64,000 bases of DNA. It comes from Diadema setosum (Eukaryota > Echinodermata > Echinoidea > Diadematoida > Diadematidae). Position numbers and translations under genes: made by a program. The DNA lies in the NCBI RefSeq assembly GCF_964275005.1, contig NC_092704.1, forward strand, positions 8,432,371 through 8,496,370, read 5' to 3'. Position 1 is the first letter of the stretch. Each line of letters starts with the position of its first letter. The notes below the pieces were generated by a model. It made no database searches, was not told where the DNA came from, and saw only the letters and a program-made list of their open reading frames with translations. This document shows positions 35,141-46,617 of the stretch, piece by piece.

Positions 35141-38100
35141 CACTGGCGTAGCCAGGGGGGGGGGGGCGATGGGGGCGGTCGCCCCCCTAAGATTTGGACC
35201 GAGGAGTTGGGAGGCGGAAAAAAAAAAATGCGTGTATACTGTATGCATGCACATGAAGCGGGTCTCCTTTGCAACCTTTCATCAAATAAGATATATTTTT
35301 TTGAATATTTCACTCAAAGTGTGCACCAGATCGTTGAATTTCAATTCAAAATATGCAAAATCTCTCGTGCTTGGGAGGGGGATACCCCCTCCCAAACCCT
35401 CCCCCTCTTTGCCGCTTTCCCTAGCTAAGTACACTTTTTAGATTAAAAAAAAATTCTGAATAATTCTGAGTGCACAAGACTTTTCACTAATATTCCGAAA
35501 ACTGAAGGTTCCCTCATGTATAAGGGGAATTTCCCCTTTTAATCGACCCTTTCCTCCCTCAGCCCCCCCCCCCCCATCATTTTTTTTTTTTTTTTTGGAT
35601 TACCCAAATGTTGATTCCATCAAATATGCTTATTATGCGTATACGAGATATCTCAATTTCAGCCTTAAAAAGATACAAGCTCCATCGGAAGGGAAGAGTG
35701 GAGATAACACTGGACAACGCCTTCTTCCTGTTCCCCCCCCCCCCCCGCCATGCAAAGAAGTAGACTGTGGCTATACCAAGATCGCTTTATTTCAATTCTA
35801 AAAACGCAAAAGCTCCGCGAGCGGGAGGGGGAATCCCCCTTCCCCTAGGTTCTACCTCACTAGACTTTATATATACGCACAGATGGTGCACATTCGGAAT
35901 AAGAGCTAAATTCCGTGATTTTAACACTTCGATGAAAAAGTGTTGCACCAAAAATTTGCACCAGATCGCTGAATTTCAGGTCTGAAAACGCAAAATCACC
36001 TTCGTGTGGGAGGGGATATGCCCCTATCTACACCCTCGTGTGCATGCTTTTTCTGTTTGATTGCTGAACAGACAGCGTTCATGATATTCAGTGTAAGAAT
36101 TAATACAAGAAGACTAGTGTGTTTGAATTATACTGTTTTATAGGGAAATTGTTCAATAATAATCTACAATAAAATATACGGCAACCTTAAACAAGTGGGA
36201 CTGTTTCAACTCGTTAAAACACGCAAAAACATGCATCAAATTGCACCATCTGCAACATCAAAATGCAAAAAGTTCTCACCGTAGGAGAGGGGACACCCCC
36301 TCCCACACCCTCCCCTACTCCCTCGCTCGCTCCGCTCGCTCGGGTTCAGTCGAGTTCGTGATATACAGTGAAAAGAATTAATACAAGAAGTGTATCTAAA
36401 TTATACCATTTTATAGGCAAATTGTTCAATAATAATCTACACTAAAATATACTGCTACCTTAAACAAGTGGGACTGTTTCACGTCGATAAAACGCGCAAA
36501 AACATGTATCAAATTGCACCATTTGCAAAATCAAAATGCAAAAAGTTCTTACCGTGGGAGGGGGGACACCCCCCTCCCACACCCTCCCCTCCCCCCTCGT
36601 TGGCTCCGCACGCTCGGGTTCAGTCGCGTTCATGATATTCAGTGAAAAGAATTAATACAAGAAGTGTATTGGAATTATACCATTTTATAGGCAAATTGTT
36701 CAATAATAATCTACACTAAAATATACTGCTACCTTAAACAAGAGGGACTGTTTCACGTCAATAAAACGCGCAAAAACATGCATCAAATTGCACCATTTGC
36801 AACATCAAAATGCAAAAAGTTCTTATCGTGGGAGGGGGGACACCCCCCTCCCACACCCTCCCCTCCCCCTCGCTCGCTCCGCTCGCTCGGGTTCAGTCGC
36901 GTTCATGATATAAAATATACTGCAATCTTAAACAAGTGGGACTGTTTCACGTCGTTAAAACATGCATCAAATTGCACCATTTGCAAAATCAAAATGTAAA
37001 AAGTTCTCACCGTGGGAGGGGGAAACCCCCCTCCCACACCCTCCCCTACCCCCTCGCTCGCTCCGCTCGCTCGGGTTCAGTCGCGTTCATGATATTCAGT
37101 GAAAAGAATTAATACAAGAAGTGTATTGGAATTATACCATTTATTAGGCAAATTGTTCAATGATAATCTACTCTAAAATATACTGCAATCTTAAACAAGT
37201 GGGACTGTTTCACGTCGTTAAAACACGCAAATACATGCATCAAATTGCACCATTTGCAAAATCAAAATGTAAAAAGTTCTCACCGTGGGAGGGGGGAAAC
37301 CCCCCTCACACACCCTCCCCTACCCCCTCGCTCGCTCCGCTCGCTCGGGTTCAGTCGCGTTCATGATATTCAGTGAAAAGAATTAATACAAGAAGTGTAT
37401 TGGAATTATACCATTTTATAGGCAAATTGTTCAATGATAATCTACTCTAAAATATACTGCAATATTAAACAAGTGGGACTGTTTCACGTCGTTAAAACAC
37501 GCAAATACATGCATCAAATTGCACCATTTGCAAAATCAAAATGTAAAAAGTTCTCACCGTGGGAGGGGGGAAACCCCCCTCCCACACCCTCCCCTACCCC
37601 ATCGCTCGCTCCGCTCGCTCGGGTTCAGTCGCGTTCATGATATTCAGTGAAAAGAATATTTGAATTATACCATTTTATAGGCAAATTGTTCAATAATAAT
37701 CTACACTAAAATATACTGCTATCTTAAACAAGTGGGATTGTTTCACGTCGATAAAACGCGCAAAAACATGCATCAAATTGCACCATTTGCAACATCAAAA
37801 TGCAAAAAGTTCTTATCGTGGGAGGGGGGACACCCCCCTCCCACACCCTCCCCTCCCCCCTCGCTCGCTCCGCTCGCTCGGGTTCAGTCGCGTTCATGAT
37901 ATTCAGTGAAAAGAATTAATACAAGAAGTGTATCTAAATTATACCCTTTTATAGGCAAATTGTTCAATGATAATCTACATCAAAATAAACTGCTACCATA
38001 AACAAGTGGGACTGTTTCACGTCGATAAAACGCGCAAAAACATGCATCAAATTGCACCATTTACAACATCCAAATGCAAAAAAAGTTCTTACCGTGGGAG

Positions 38101-38227
38101 GGGGGACACCCCCCTCCCACACCCTCCCCCCCCCCCCCCTCGCTCACTCCGCTCGCTCGGGCTCGGTCGCTTCGCTCCCTCGCAGACTAACCGCCCCCCC
38201 TAAGATGAAATCCTGGCTACGCCGTTG
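35141..38227. mobile_element. 3.1-kb composite element with GGCGTAGCCAGG ends and internal tandem array
   Basis: GGCGTAGCCAGG at 35145-35156 is mirrored by CCTGGCTACGCC at 38212-38223. Next inwards, GGTCGCCCCCCTAAGAT on the left is mirrored by ATCTTAGGGGGGGCGG on the right. Everything between is a graded array of related units, strongly diverged at 35.3-36.06 kb and homogeneous at 36.06-38.15 kb. No transposase ORF is present. A related unit in opposite orientation lies at 52735-53130. Confidence 0.75.
36060..38150. repeat. Tandem array of about 273-bp units carrying a 27-bp perfect hairpin
   Basis: The phrase ACAAGTGGGACTGTTTCA (with minor variants) recurs at about 36191, 36463, 36738, 36931, 37194, 37468, 37728 and 38001, i.e. 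spacings near 273 with one shortened unit near 193. Each unit has GTGGGAGGGGGG-ACA-CCCCCCTCCCAC, a G-rich perfect hairpin, then CTCGCTCGCTCCGCTCGCTC. The frames at 36778-37640 are this array read as protein. Confidence 0.9.
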
Positions 38228-38341
38228 CTTTAATGTTGCTTTGACGTCTTTACTTTTATTGTTTGAAGAAGAAGAAAAAAAATGTTGACAGAAGTGACAA
38301 AACAGGCGACGGACACCCTTACTCATCAATTCTCCTTACAA

Positions 38342-39537
38342 CAGGCCGTATCCCACTAGAGCATATAGAGCCAAAGAATGCCCAACCAATTCGAAAATTC
38401 ACTGAATATACGTTCGCATCAACGTATTATCATCGTTAATGTTTACCGTTCGTTGTATTCGTTAGCTGTTCTTAGAGATTCGCAGAGATACGCTGGAGCT
38501 GATTTCATATTTTGGACGTGTTCAAAACTTTGAGCGGATGACAACGTATCAATCAATACGCTATGTATTCGTTGAACATTCGCTGTTTAAACGTTTCGCA
38601 CGCCGCCTGCTCGTGTTTTATTCGCCCGCCGTTCGTCCACATACGTCCAGCCTATCTTTGCCAAAACGAATGCACAACGTATACACAGTGGAACAAACGA
38701 ACTACTTCAACTTTCAAAAGGCGTTCATCTGACGTGCCTGGAGCTGGTCTACCGATAGTAACGAGTGCGGGTAGCAGTTTATATGCGGGTAGCTCCTTCC
38801 CTGAGCTCCTTCAGCTCAGCAGCAATTAATACAAACTTGAATTAGGAAGTTATTTAATCAAATTTATTCCGACTGGGAAGAATTTTGTCACTTTAGGTGC
38901 TTGAGTAATAAACCTGGAGTAATAAACTGGACAGTTTTCAAGCGTTCCCATATGAGGTGAAATAATCTGTGAAAATAAAGTTGATTTAGCCAGATTGGTG
39001 ATGAATTCCGTTACTTGTTTCAGTATCCGGTCTTAAAGAAATTCAAGCAAACAAGGACTAATGAAATACTTTTGGAGACACCCAAATTATTTTATTGAAA
39101 AACCTTTCCCTTTTTGATAACGCTACTGAAGAGATTGGTAAAGAGAGCCGAAATTTGGAAGGAAATTGTTAAATATTTTAATAAACAACAAAGCATTGAG
39201 TAGAATGCTATTATGAATATAGTCAAATGACAGTATCATGCTCTGCATACGTTGGGTATTCGCTGATCATTGTTCGTTTCATACGCTCAGCATCCGTCGG
39301 ACATTCTCTGATCATTCGTTTTGTGCGCTCAACATCCGTTGGATGAACGCTACGCGTGTGCTTTCCTTCGTTACTTCCTACGCAAGTAATACCGTTAGCA
39401 TCATTCGTATAGGTGAACGTCTGGATGAGCCAGGTTTTGCACAAGAACTCGTGGGTATCTGGACCTAACCAAGTTTTGCCCACAAAATATAGTGTGCGCC
39501 AGGCATACGCGCTAGCTTTACAGTGTGACTGGGCCTA
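38342..39537. repeat. AGGCCgtaTCCCACTAGA fold-back element, 1.2 kb
   Basis: Left end CAGGCCGTATCCCACTAGAG; right end reversed TTAGGCCCAGTCACACTG. The outer parts (38.4-38.75 and 39.24-39.5 kb) are built of words such as CGTTCG, CATACG and CATCCG. The centre (38.83-39.23 kb) is unrelated AT-rich DNA, perhaps a nested insertion. Confidence 0.75.
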
Positions 39538-40450
39538 AAAGTTATTGCCTCGTTTTACTTTAGCATACAAGACGAGCTATAATATCATAATATTGTGTGT
39601 GTGTGTGGGGGGGGGGGGTGGGGGCGGTGGGGCCATGTGTACTTATGGTTGATATTATTGTGTCACATACAGGTTTGGCTATCAATAAACTCCAGTATCT
39701 GAAAGGAATTTAATGGCTCTGCATGGAGGTCTCAAGAGTGAGCCATAAGGAAGATAATGGATGAATGCCGCATGTTTTTGCGAAGCATGTGATGTTTTTT
39801 TTTCTCAATACACGAACATGAACTACATTTCAAATAGGACATGCAGTGACAAAATAATGCTACTTGAAATTAAATAAGCCTTATTCAAATCATGACAGCA
39901 CCACGTAAATTGATAAATTGGCTATTGCGTGGGCGTGTTGTCATGAATTTTTAGTACAATCAGTGTAAGCTATTTTTTGAAGAGGCAGTTCAGAACAACA
40001 GACTTAAGTAGTTGAAAACAGAAAACACTGGCACATCGAAGGACGTTTTCTTCCGATATGTCCACACACGATTTTGTGTGTGTTTCTTTCTTCTTCCTCT
40101 TCTTCTTCTTTTGAGGGGGTCGGGATGGGGGAGGAGGTTAAAGAGTCAGGCAAGGGTTATCAAATTTATAGGGGATATTTTTTCTCTAATATAGGAGCAA
40201 TTAAGATTCACATTTAGGCCTAATGAGATACCTGACAAGACTGTGCAATATTGCCTTCATTCAGCTGAGTCAATTTTTTTCCGTTTCTGGATGGTGAGTT
40301 AAAAGATATGCCCTGATTAAATCAACCAAACGGTCTCCCTGTTCCCAGTACAAATGTGTGTAATTACACCTAGTCGTTTCAGATATTTAGAGTCGTCAAG
40401 CCCGGGAAATGTGAAATAACGGTGGATAGAGCTATGTGAACTAGCTAACA
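39538..40450 (-). other. 3' flank of SSAT-like gene A
   Basis: Downstream of the stop codon on the minus strand. A G-run occurs at 39608-39617. No clear polyadenylation signal close to the stop was identified; TTTATT on the plus strand near 39092 is far away. Confidence 0.4.
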
Positions 40451-40666
40451 TTAGTCCGGGTTAAAGGTGATGCTGACGCCGGGCGGACAGCGAAGCTCCG
40501 TGTCATACGCGAATTTCTGCAAGTCGTCTCTTTGAAGCTGCATGTATTCCCACTGTTTGGTCTCGGACAGATTGGTGGCGCCGATCTTGGAGTAAAATCT
40601 CTTGGTATCATCGTGCCAGCCCAGGACGTCCCAGTTCAGCAGTTTCCCGCCGGACGACAGGCATTC
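40451..40666 (-). CDS. Gene A coding exon 4 (C-terminal 71 residues and stop)
   Basis: Acceptor ATATACAAAG|GAATGCC, phase 0. It encodes ECLSSGGKLLNWDVLGWHDD onward, including the Tyr of KRFYSKIGA, and ends in PPGVSITFNPD and TAA. Only 12 of 71 residues differ from gene B exon 4 by my count. Confidence 0.9.
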   Translation of the reverse strand, partial: ECLSSGGKLLNWDVLGWHDDTKRFYSKIGATNLSETKQWEYMQLQRDDLQKFAYDTELRCPPGVSITFNPD

Positions 40667-40914
40667 CTTTGTATATAAGGGGGAAATGCTACGGGTTAAA
40701 AGTCAGTGAAAGCTCATGACTCTATGTTTTGTTGATTTATAACTACAAATGTATAACGGGATTATGTGCACTCTATCACTTTTCTGAACCGGATACGGGC
40801 AACGGGCAATTATATTTCTATCAAAAATAATTTAGAAAGGGGGTTAGGGTGATCATTGAGAAATGACACAGCGACATAGTTCGAATTCATTAAATGCAAT
40901 CTCACATGAACCTA

Positions 40915-40963
<49 letters not shown>

Positions 40964-43900
40964 GTTTATATACATATATTATGTATATGTATACATATAT
41001 CCTGATCGTATATATCAGATAATTACGTTGTCAGACAAGGATAAACGGCAGACGATAGACGATGTATATATACACATATTTTACATGTTAGGTTGACTAC
41101 CACGCTTAAACATCGGTTTGTTAATTCCCTCTATACATGAAATAGACGCGATTAAAAATGCTGAATTTCCAATAGGAACGAGATGGGGGAGGCCGGGATA
41201 TGGGGGGGGGGGGGAGGGGCTATAATTGCAAGCACATTCCTCACCTTTGTTATTTCCTTCATCAGGGCCGTCCCTAAGCGGAAGCCTGAAATATCAGATA
41301 CAAACAAAATGTAGAGAACGATCAAGTGATAAAGTAAATTTGATGACATCTTTAAAGGACATTTTTACATTGAAGCATCATGTCATGTTGATTAAATGCA
41401 CGATAGATAGAAGAAAATAAATATTGAAATTGAATTATTGAATTGAAATGATTTCAAGAACAAAGAAAAACGAAAGACTTCTGAAGAAGACTATAGTTAT
41501 TGCAAATATGGGTACACCCCTCCTCCCAAAATGATATAAGTTTTTAATTCTTAAGTAATATAAGTTTTTAATTTTTAATTGGCCAGCCAAGAATGACACT
41601 AACCTATTGGGGCATGAATAACAATTCGCTCCTTTTGTATTTACTGGGTTCAATTTATTCGTTCACGAGTATGAATATGCCTGGTTGATGTCGTTTCCTG
41701 ACGACCGCTAGTCACGTCACCTGTGGGGCGAACCATGAGGGGTCGGCATCATTCGCCCTCCATTTTTTTTTTTTTTTTTTTTTTTGGGGGGGGGGGGGGT
41801 ATTCACCGGCTTATAGCGCTCTGCTCTTGGCGATGAATGAACGAAGTGGGATCTTTCACATGCTCGAGTTGTGGCTAATTCACACACGGACCTCCATTTA
41901 ATGTCCTATCCCAGGGACAGAGTGTCTTTGCCTCTTTACTATAAATAATAGGTGGCGGAATGCTTGTATATAGAATGGAGATTAATGTAGTTCCATGCTT
42001 ATACACACAACATTGCTCGATCGCTCCATGGTGAGACCAGGGAGGTGGGAAGAGACTCGGGAATCGAACCCGGTTAGATCGGAAGGCAGACGCTCTGTGA
42101 CTGTGCTATATTACCGCCCTAGTACGTTTAATAACGATTGTTGAAAATAACAATGCCTCTTTTTTCCATCTGATTTTAATGTGTCTATTTTTTTAATCTG
42201 ATTTTCCTTCTCATTCCTTATAATATTTCAAATTTTATCTTTTTTAGATTGTCTAACTTAGTTTCTTTGTCTTCACAACTACAAAACACAAACAGTCCAA
42301 GCAAATACCCTGTGAAGGAATAAACTAAATTTCCTCTCAGGGCTATTCAGCGTTGCGATCGTTATCTCTATTCTCGTCACAGGTCGCTCCGATTTATGAC
42401 TTAAAATCTGCCGATTTTGCACGCTCGCCATGATCGGGGTGGCCTTGTACTGATCATACATGCAGGGCCGGGTCGAGCCGCGGCCGAGCCCGGCCTCATA
42501 TTATTGCAGTACTCGGCCCCGCAATTTTGTCCGTTTACACGGCCCGGCCGGGCTGGGCTTTTAATTCAAGCCTTTCAATATTTTTGTCGTGGTGGCGCTC
42601 TGCTTGTAAACTTATTGGGAGGGCGCCGGTCGGAATGTGGTATAGTCTGGTTTCTAGCCCCTTTGCCAACTGGACACCGGGACGAAATCGACGAAACCGT
42701 GACGAAATCGCCGCCTTTTCCGAAGGTAAAGACCTCTGCAGGACAAAACCACCTTAAACTATACTAGTTTTCGACGTTGAGGGCGTTAATATCCTGAATA
42801 GCGAAATAGTACGGCAGAGGGTCTGGAAGCCAGACTAAATTTGGTACCGCATTTGGCCCAGTTTGCGTTTACAGTGAGAAAAGGCCGGGCTCGGCCACGG
42901 CCGAGCCGCGGCCGAGACTACCTCCATAGCTCGGCTAAATGCGCGGCCGATTTTGGTACCGCATGTGGCCTTTTGCGCGTTTACAATGAAATGAAGGCCG
43001 TGGCCGAGCCCGGCCTTATCAATCACTGTAAACGGGGTCTTAGACGTTTTGACAATTTGCACGAATCTAACAATCCAAACTATGACACTAAGTACACATA
43101 GCCGTTGCAGGATAATAACATACAAACAAAATACACAGTCCTACACACACACACACGAACGCGAAGAAACGCAAACAAAAACGAACAATATCATCATTGA
43201 TAAAGTGTAGTATTACAGTATCCAATTCTTTGCGAAGTATAACCAATTTTTTAAAATCATGATACTGTGCACGAGGTATCAATAATATTAATAATAATAA
43301 TAATAATAGTGGCTTATACTTGTATAGCGCACAGGTCCACTTTTCAGTGCTCATGGCGCTTCAAAAATGAAAAAATATCATATATTTACATGCATATACA
43401 TATTCAAACATTTCAACAAAGGAGAAAATGGTAAACAAAAGCAAATATATACCAAAAAAAGAATACAACATTATATAAATTAAAAATACAATATTGATCC
43501 AATATTAATGACATACAGCAATTACAGTCCTCAGTATGAAAGGAACAGATAAGTTTTAAGTTTGGATTTGAATGACTCTGTAAATGACAGTAAATCTTTA
43601 TCAGTTACAGTATCAAACCACCACTCAGTGACTGAGAAAACAACCTTTAGCAGTGTGGACATACGCATCTATCACATAAGAACATAGACGGAACGCATTT
43701 CAAAATCCAGTTCTGGCACCTGAATGGATTTCATTTTCGTACCTGCTCGTGCGACAATAGAGGGAGCTGGAGGAGGCTTACTGCATCAGTGATCGCCAAC
43801 GGACAGTGACGTCCATGGCAGAACAGAGAGAGACCTGCCCGTGGCACACTTTCCGAACTGTAAAGATGGTATCACACATCTCTTTGGCTCTCACATGGAA

Positions 43901-46562
43901 CTATTTTCAGTTATGATTCTCCCACAGTCCCAAGTACGTATAACACACAGTGCCTCCTTGGTATTCCAAAAATGCTAACGACTCAGTCACGGCAGCGTAT
44001 ATTCAATGATTCAGGGAAGTGGAAGGAGTATGCCTGGTTAGTGCACAGGGATAAACCGTATACCGTGCTACTACTACTCATGGTAATCTCACTGGCATCT
44101 GAGGGGTATCGAGGAAACCCGACATAGGGAATGAAAATAAAAACACAAAACAACATCACTCCCCCCACCATCAACCCCACAACCACCGCCACTCATTTCT
44201 CTCTTTGCAGGCTCTCTGTCTCTCTAGCTCCTCCAAATCCCCAGGAAATAGTTTTTGTCGAGCCCACCGGAGGTGCGAGGAGACTAAGGTGGCCTCACAC
44301 TATGCGTTTTTTTCGATCGCAGTGCTTGCGATCTGTTGCGGTTGCAAGATCGCAGTCATCGAGTCGCATAGTGTGAGCGCAACGACCGCAAGGCTTGCGG
44401 ACGCCTCCAAGTCGCGAGAAGTCGCATGCGGTCGAGAACCGCGTGCGACTTCTCGAATCCGCAAGCAGTCGCAAGAAAAAACCGCATAGTGTGAGGCCAC
44501 CTTAAGGGATCACCTGCGGCGTCTGTCCGTCCTTCGTCCGTCCGTCCGTTCTGAGTTATTCAAGTTTTTTGCAGCGTTACGGACGGAGTCTGTCGTCCGT
44601 CCGTCCGTAACGCTACAAAAACGTGAATAACTCTCTACTGAGGATTTCAATTTCAATCAAACTTGGAGGGAAGAGTGGTAATACAAAGTTACACATTTTT
44701 ACGAAACACGAACGTCACCTAGAGGTCGAAGGTCACAGGCAGGGGTCAATGAACTTTAGGGCCCAATGTTAAGTTTTTACGGCACGTTTTGATTATGGCT
44801 TATAACTTTTGATGTATTATGTCCATTTGTGACCAAACTTGATGGTAGATGTCCCTTGGGGAGTTGAAGGTCACCACAAGGTCAAAGGTCACAGACAGGG
44901 TCAACAAACTTTTAGAGCCCAATGTTAATATTTTGCGGCGCGTTTTGATTATGGCTCAAAACTTTTGATCCATATGTCTGTTTGTGACCAAACTTGGATG
45001 GTAGATGTCTTTTGGGGAGTTCAAGGTCACAAGGTCAAAGCTCACAGACAGGTGTCAACGAACTTTTAGGGCCCAATGTTAAGTTTTTACGGCGCTTTTT
45101 GATTATGGCTCATAACTTTTGATCCCTATGTCCGTTTGTGACCAAACTTGGATGGTAGATGTGCCTTGGGGATTTGAAGTTCATCACAAGGTAAAAGGTC
45201 ACAGACAGGGTCAACGAACTTTTAGGGCCCAATGTTACGTTTTTACGGCGCGTTTCGATTATGTCTCATAACTTTGATCCATATGTCCGTTGTGACCAAA
45301 CTTGGCTGGTAAATGTCCCTTGGGGAGTTGAAGGTCACCACAAGGTGGTCATAGGCGGGGTGAAATGAAAATATGGTTAAGATCTACATTCAATGAACTT
45401 CCAGGAATTAGAAAAATATTAATTTCTTCTACGCGAATGGGCGAGACACATTTTGGCACTTGCCTTGTTGAAAAGCAATCCTTCGAGTATTGTGTAGCTT
45501 TCTCCCTTTGGATACCACGTAGTCAAGTTGCATTTATTAGTAATCTTTACATTAACATCATTGAGGATGATGATTTTGTTGTTGTTGTTGTTGTTGTTGT
45601 TGTTTTGCTGTCATGTTCTCATTGTTCTGCTCTTTGTTTTGTTTTTTTTTGTATGTTTTTCTTTTGTTTTCTGGTGTGCATGTATTGAACTTGAATGAAG
45701 AATATAGAAATGTCAATGAGCCTGTGAGCCTGTCATGTTGGACATTTATTTTGTTTTGGGCGACATGACTGCTATATTCTGATGACACCAGTGATCAGAT
45801 GATATTTCTTTGCTGCTAAAAGTAATTCATGTAGCACACATGCATGCACATGCACACATGAACAGTAAAAATATTGTAACATCATAACTTTACCTACAAT
45901 TTACCATCTGAACTACTTTCAGCCAACTTAGTTAATGTTTTTTAAGAGTTGCTGATAGTTTTTCACTTCATTTTATGAATTCCAACTGCCTGTCCCATCT
46001 TGATTTATTTTCCACAATGTTTATCAAAATACGATTGATCACTGGATTTTAATACGTACCAGATTGTGTTATCTTAGCAATTGTTTGTGAAAACAAACGG
46101 CCATATGGATAAGGGTTGGAAATGCGAAATTCATAATGTTATTAAAAGCTTGTATGTTTGTTTATAGTCACCATTAAATGAACATGTTTTTCTTGTTCTA
46201 CAGCATATCTACACACATCATCTCACACACATGCTATAAATGAAAATATGGTTAAGATCTACATTCTGAATCAGGTAAACTGTCTAAGTCCTTGACTTGT
46301 TGAAGAATTAGGCCTTATAACCAGGGAGGTGGAAATCTCTCTTCCATCTCCCTGTTCTAACCATCTTTAATTTCATTTCATAAATCGTGACTATCTGTGC
46401 AGATTAAATTCTCCCCTTTGTATATTTATCTTCCACAATTGCTATCAAACTTTAGTGATCAACTTACTCTGAAAGATGTTTGTTTGTGTTGTCAGAACAA
46501 TTTGCTCAAATCATGTATTATAACAGCAATGTGTGCACGGGTTGAAAATGTGACATGCATTA

Positions 46563-46617
<55 letters not shown>

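Noticed and set aside
36060..38150. Regularly spaced repeats that could be mistaken for a CRISPR array
   Set aside because: Units are about 273 bp with no short-repeat/unique-spacer structure, and the genome is eukaryotic.
42060..42120. Stand-alone tRNA gene
   Set aside because: Box A and B are present but the flanking stems do not pair well, and the sequence continues into a SINE body with an A-tail.
42417..43125. 116- and 96-codon ORFs
   Set aside because: They lie within the GGCCGAGCCCGGCC-word fold-back; codons follow the repeated word, with no domain.
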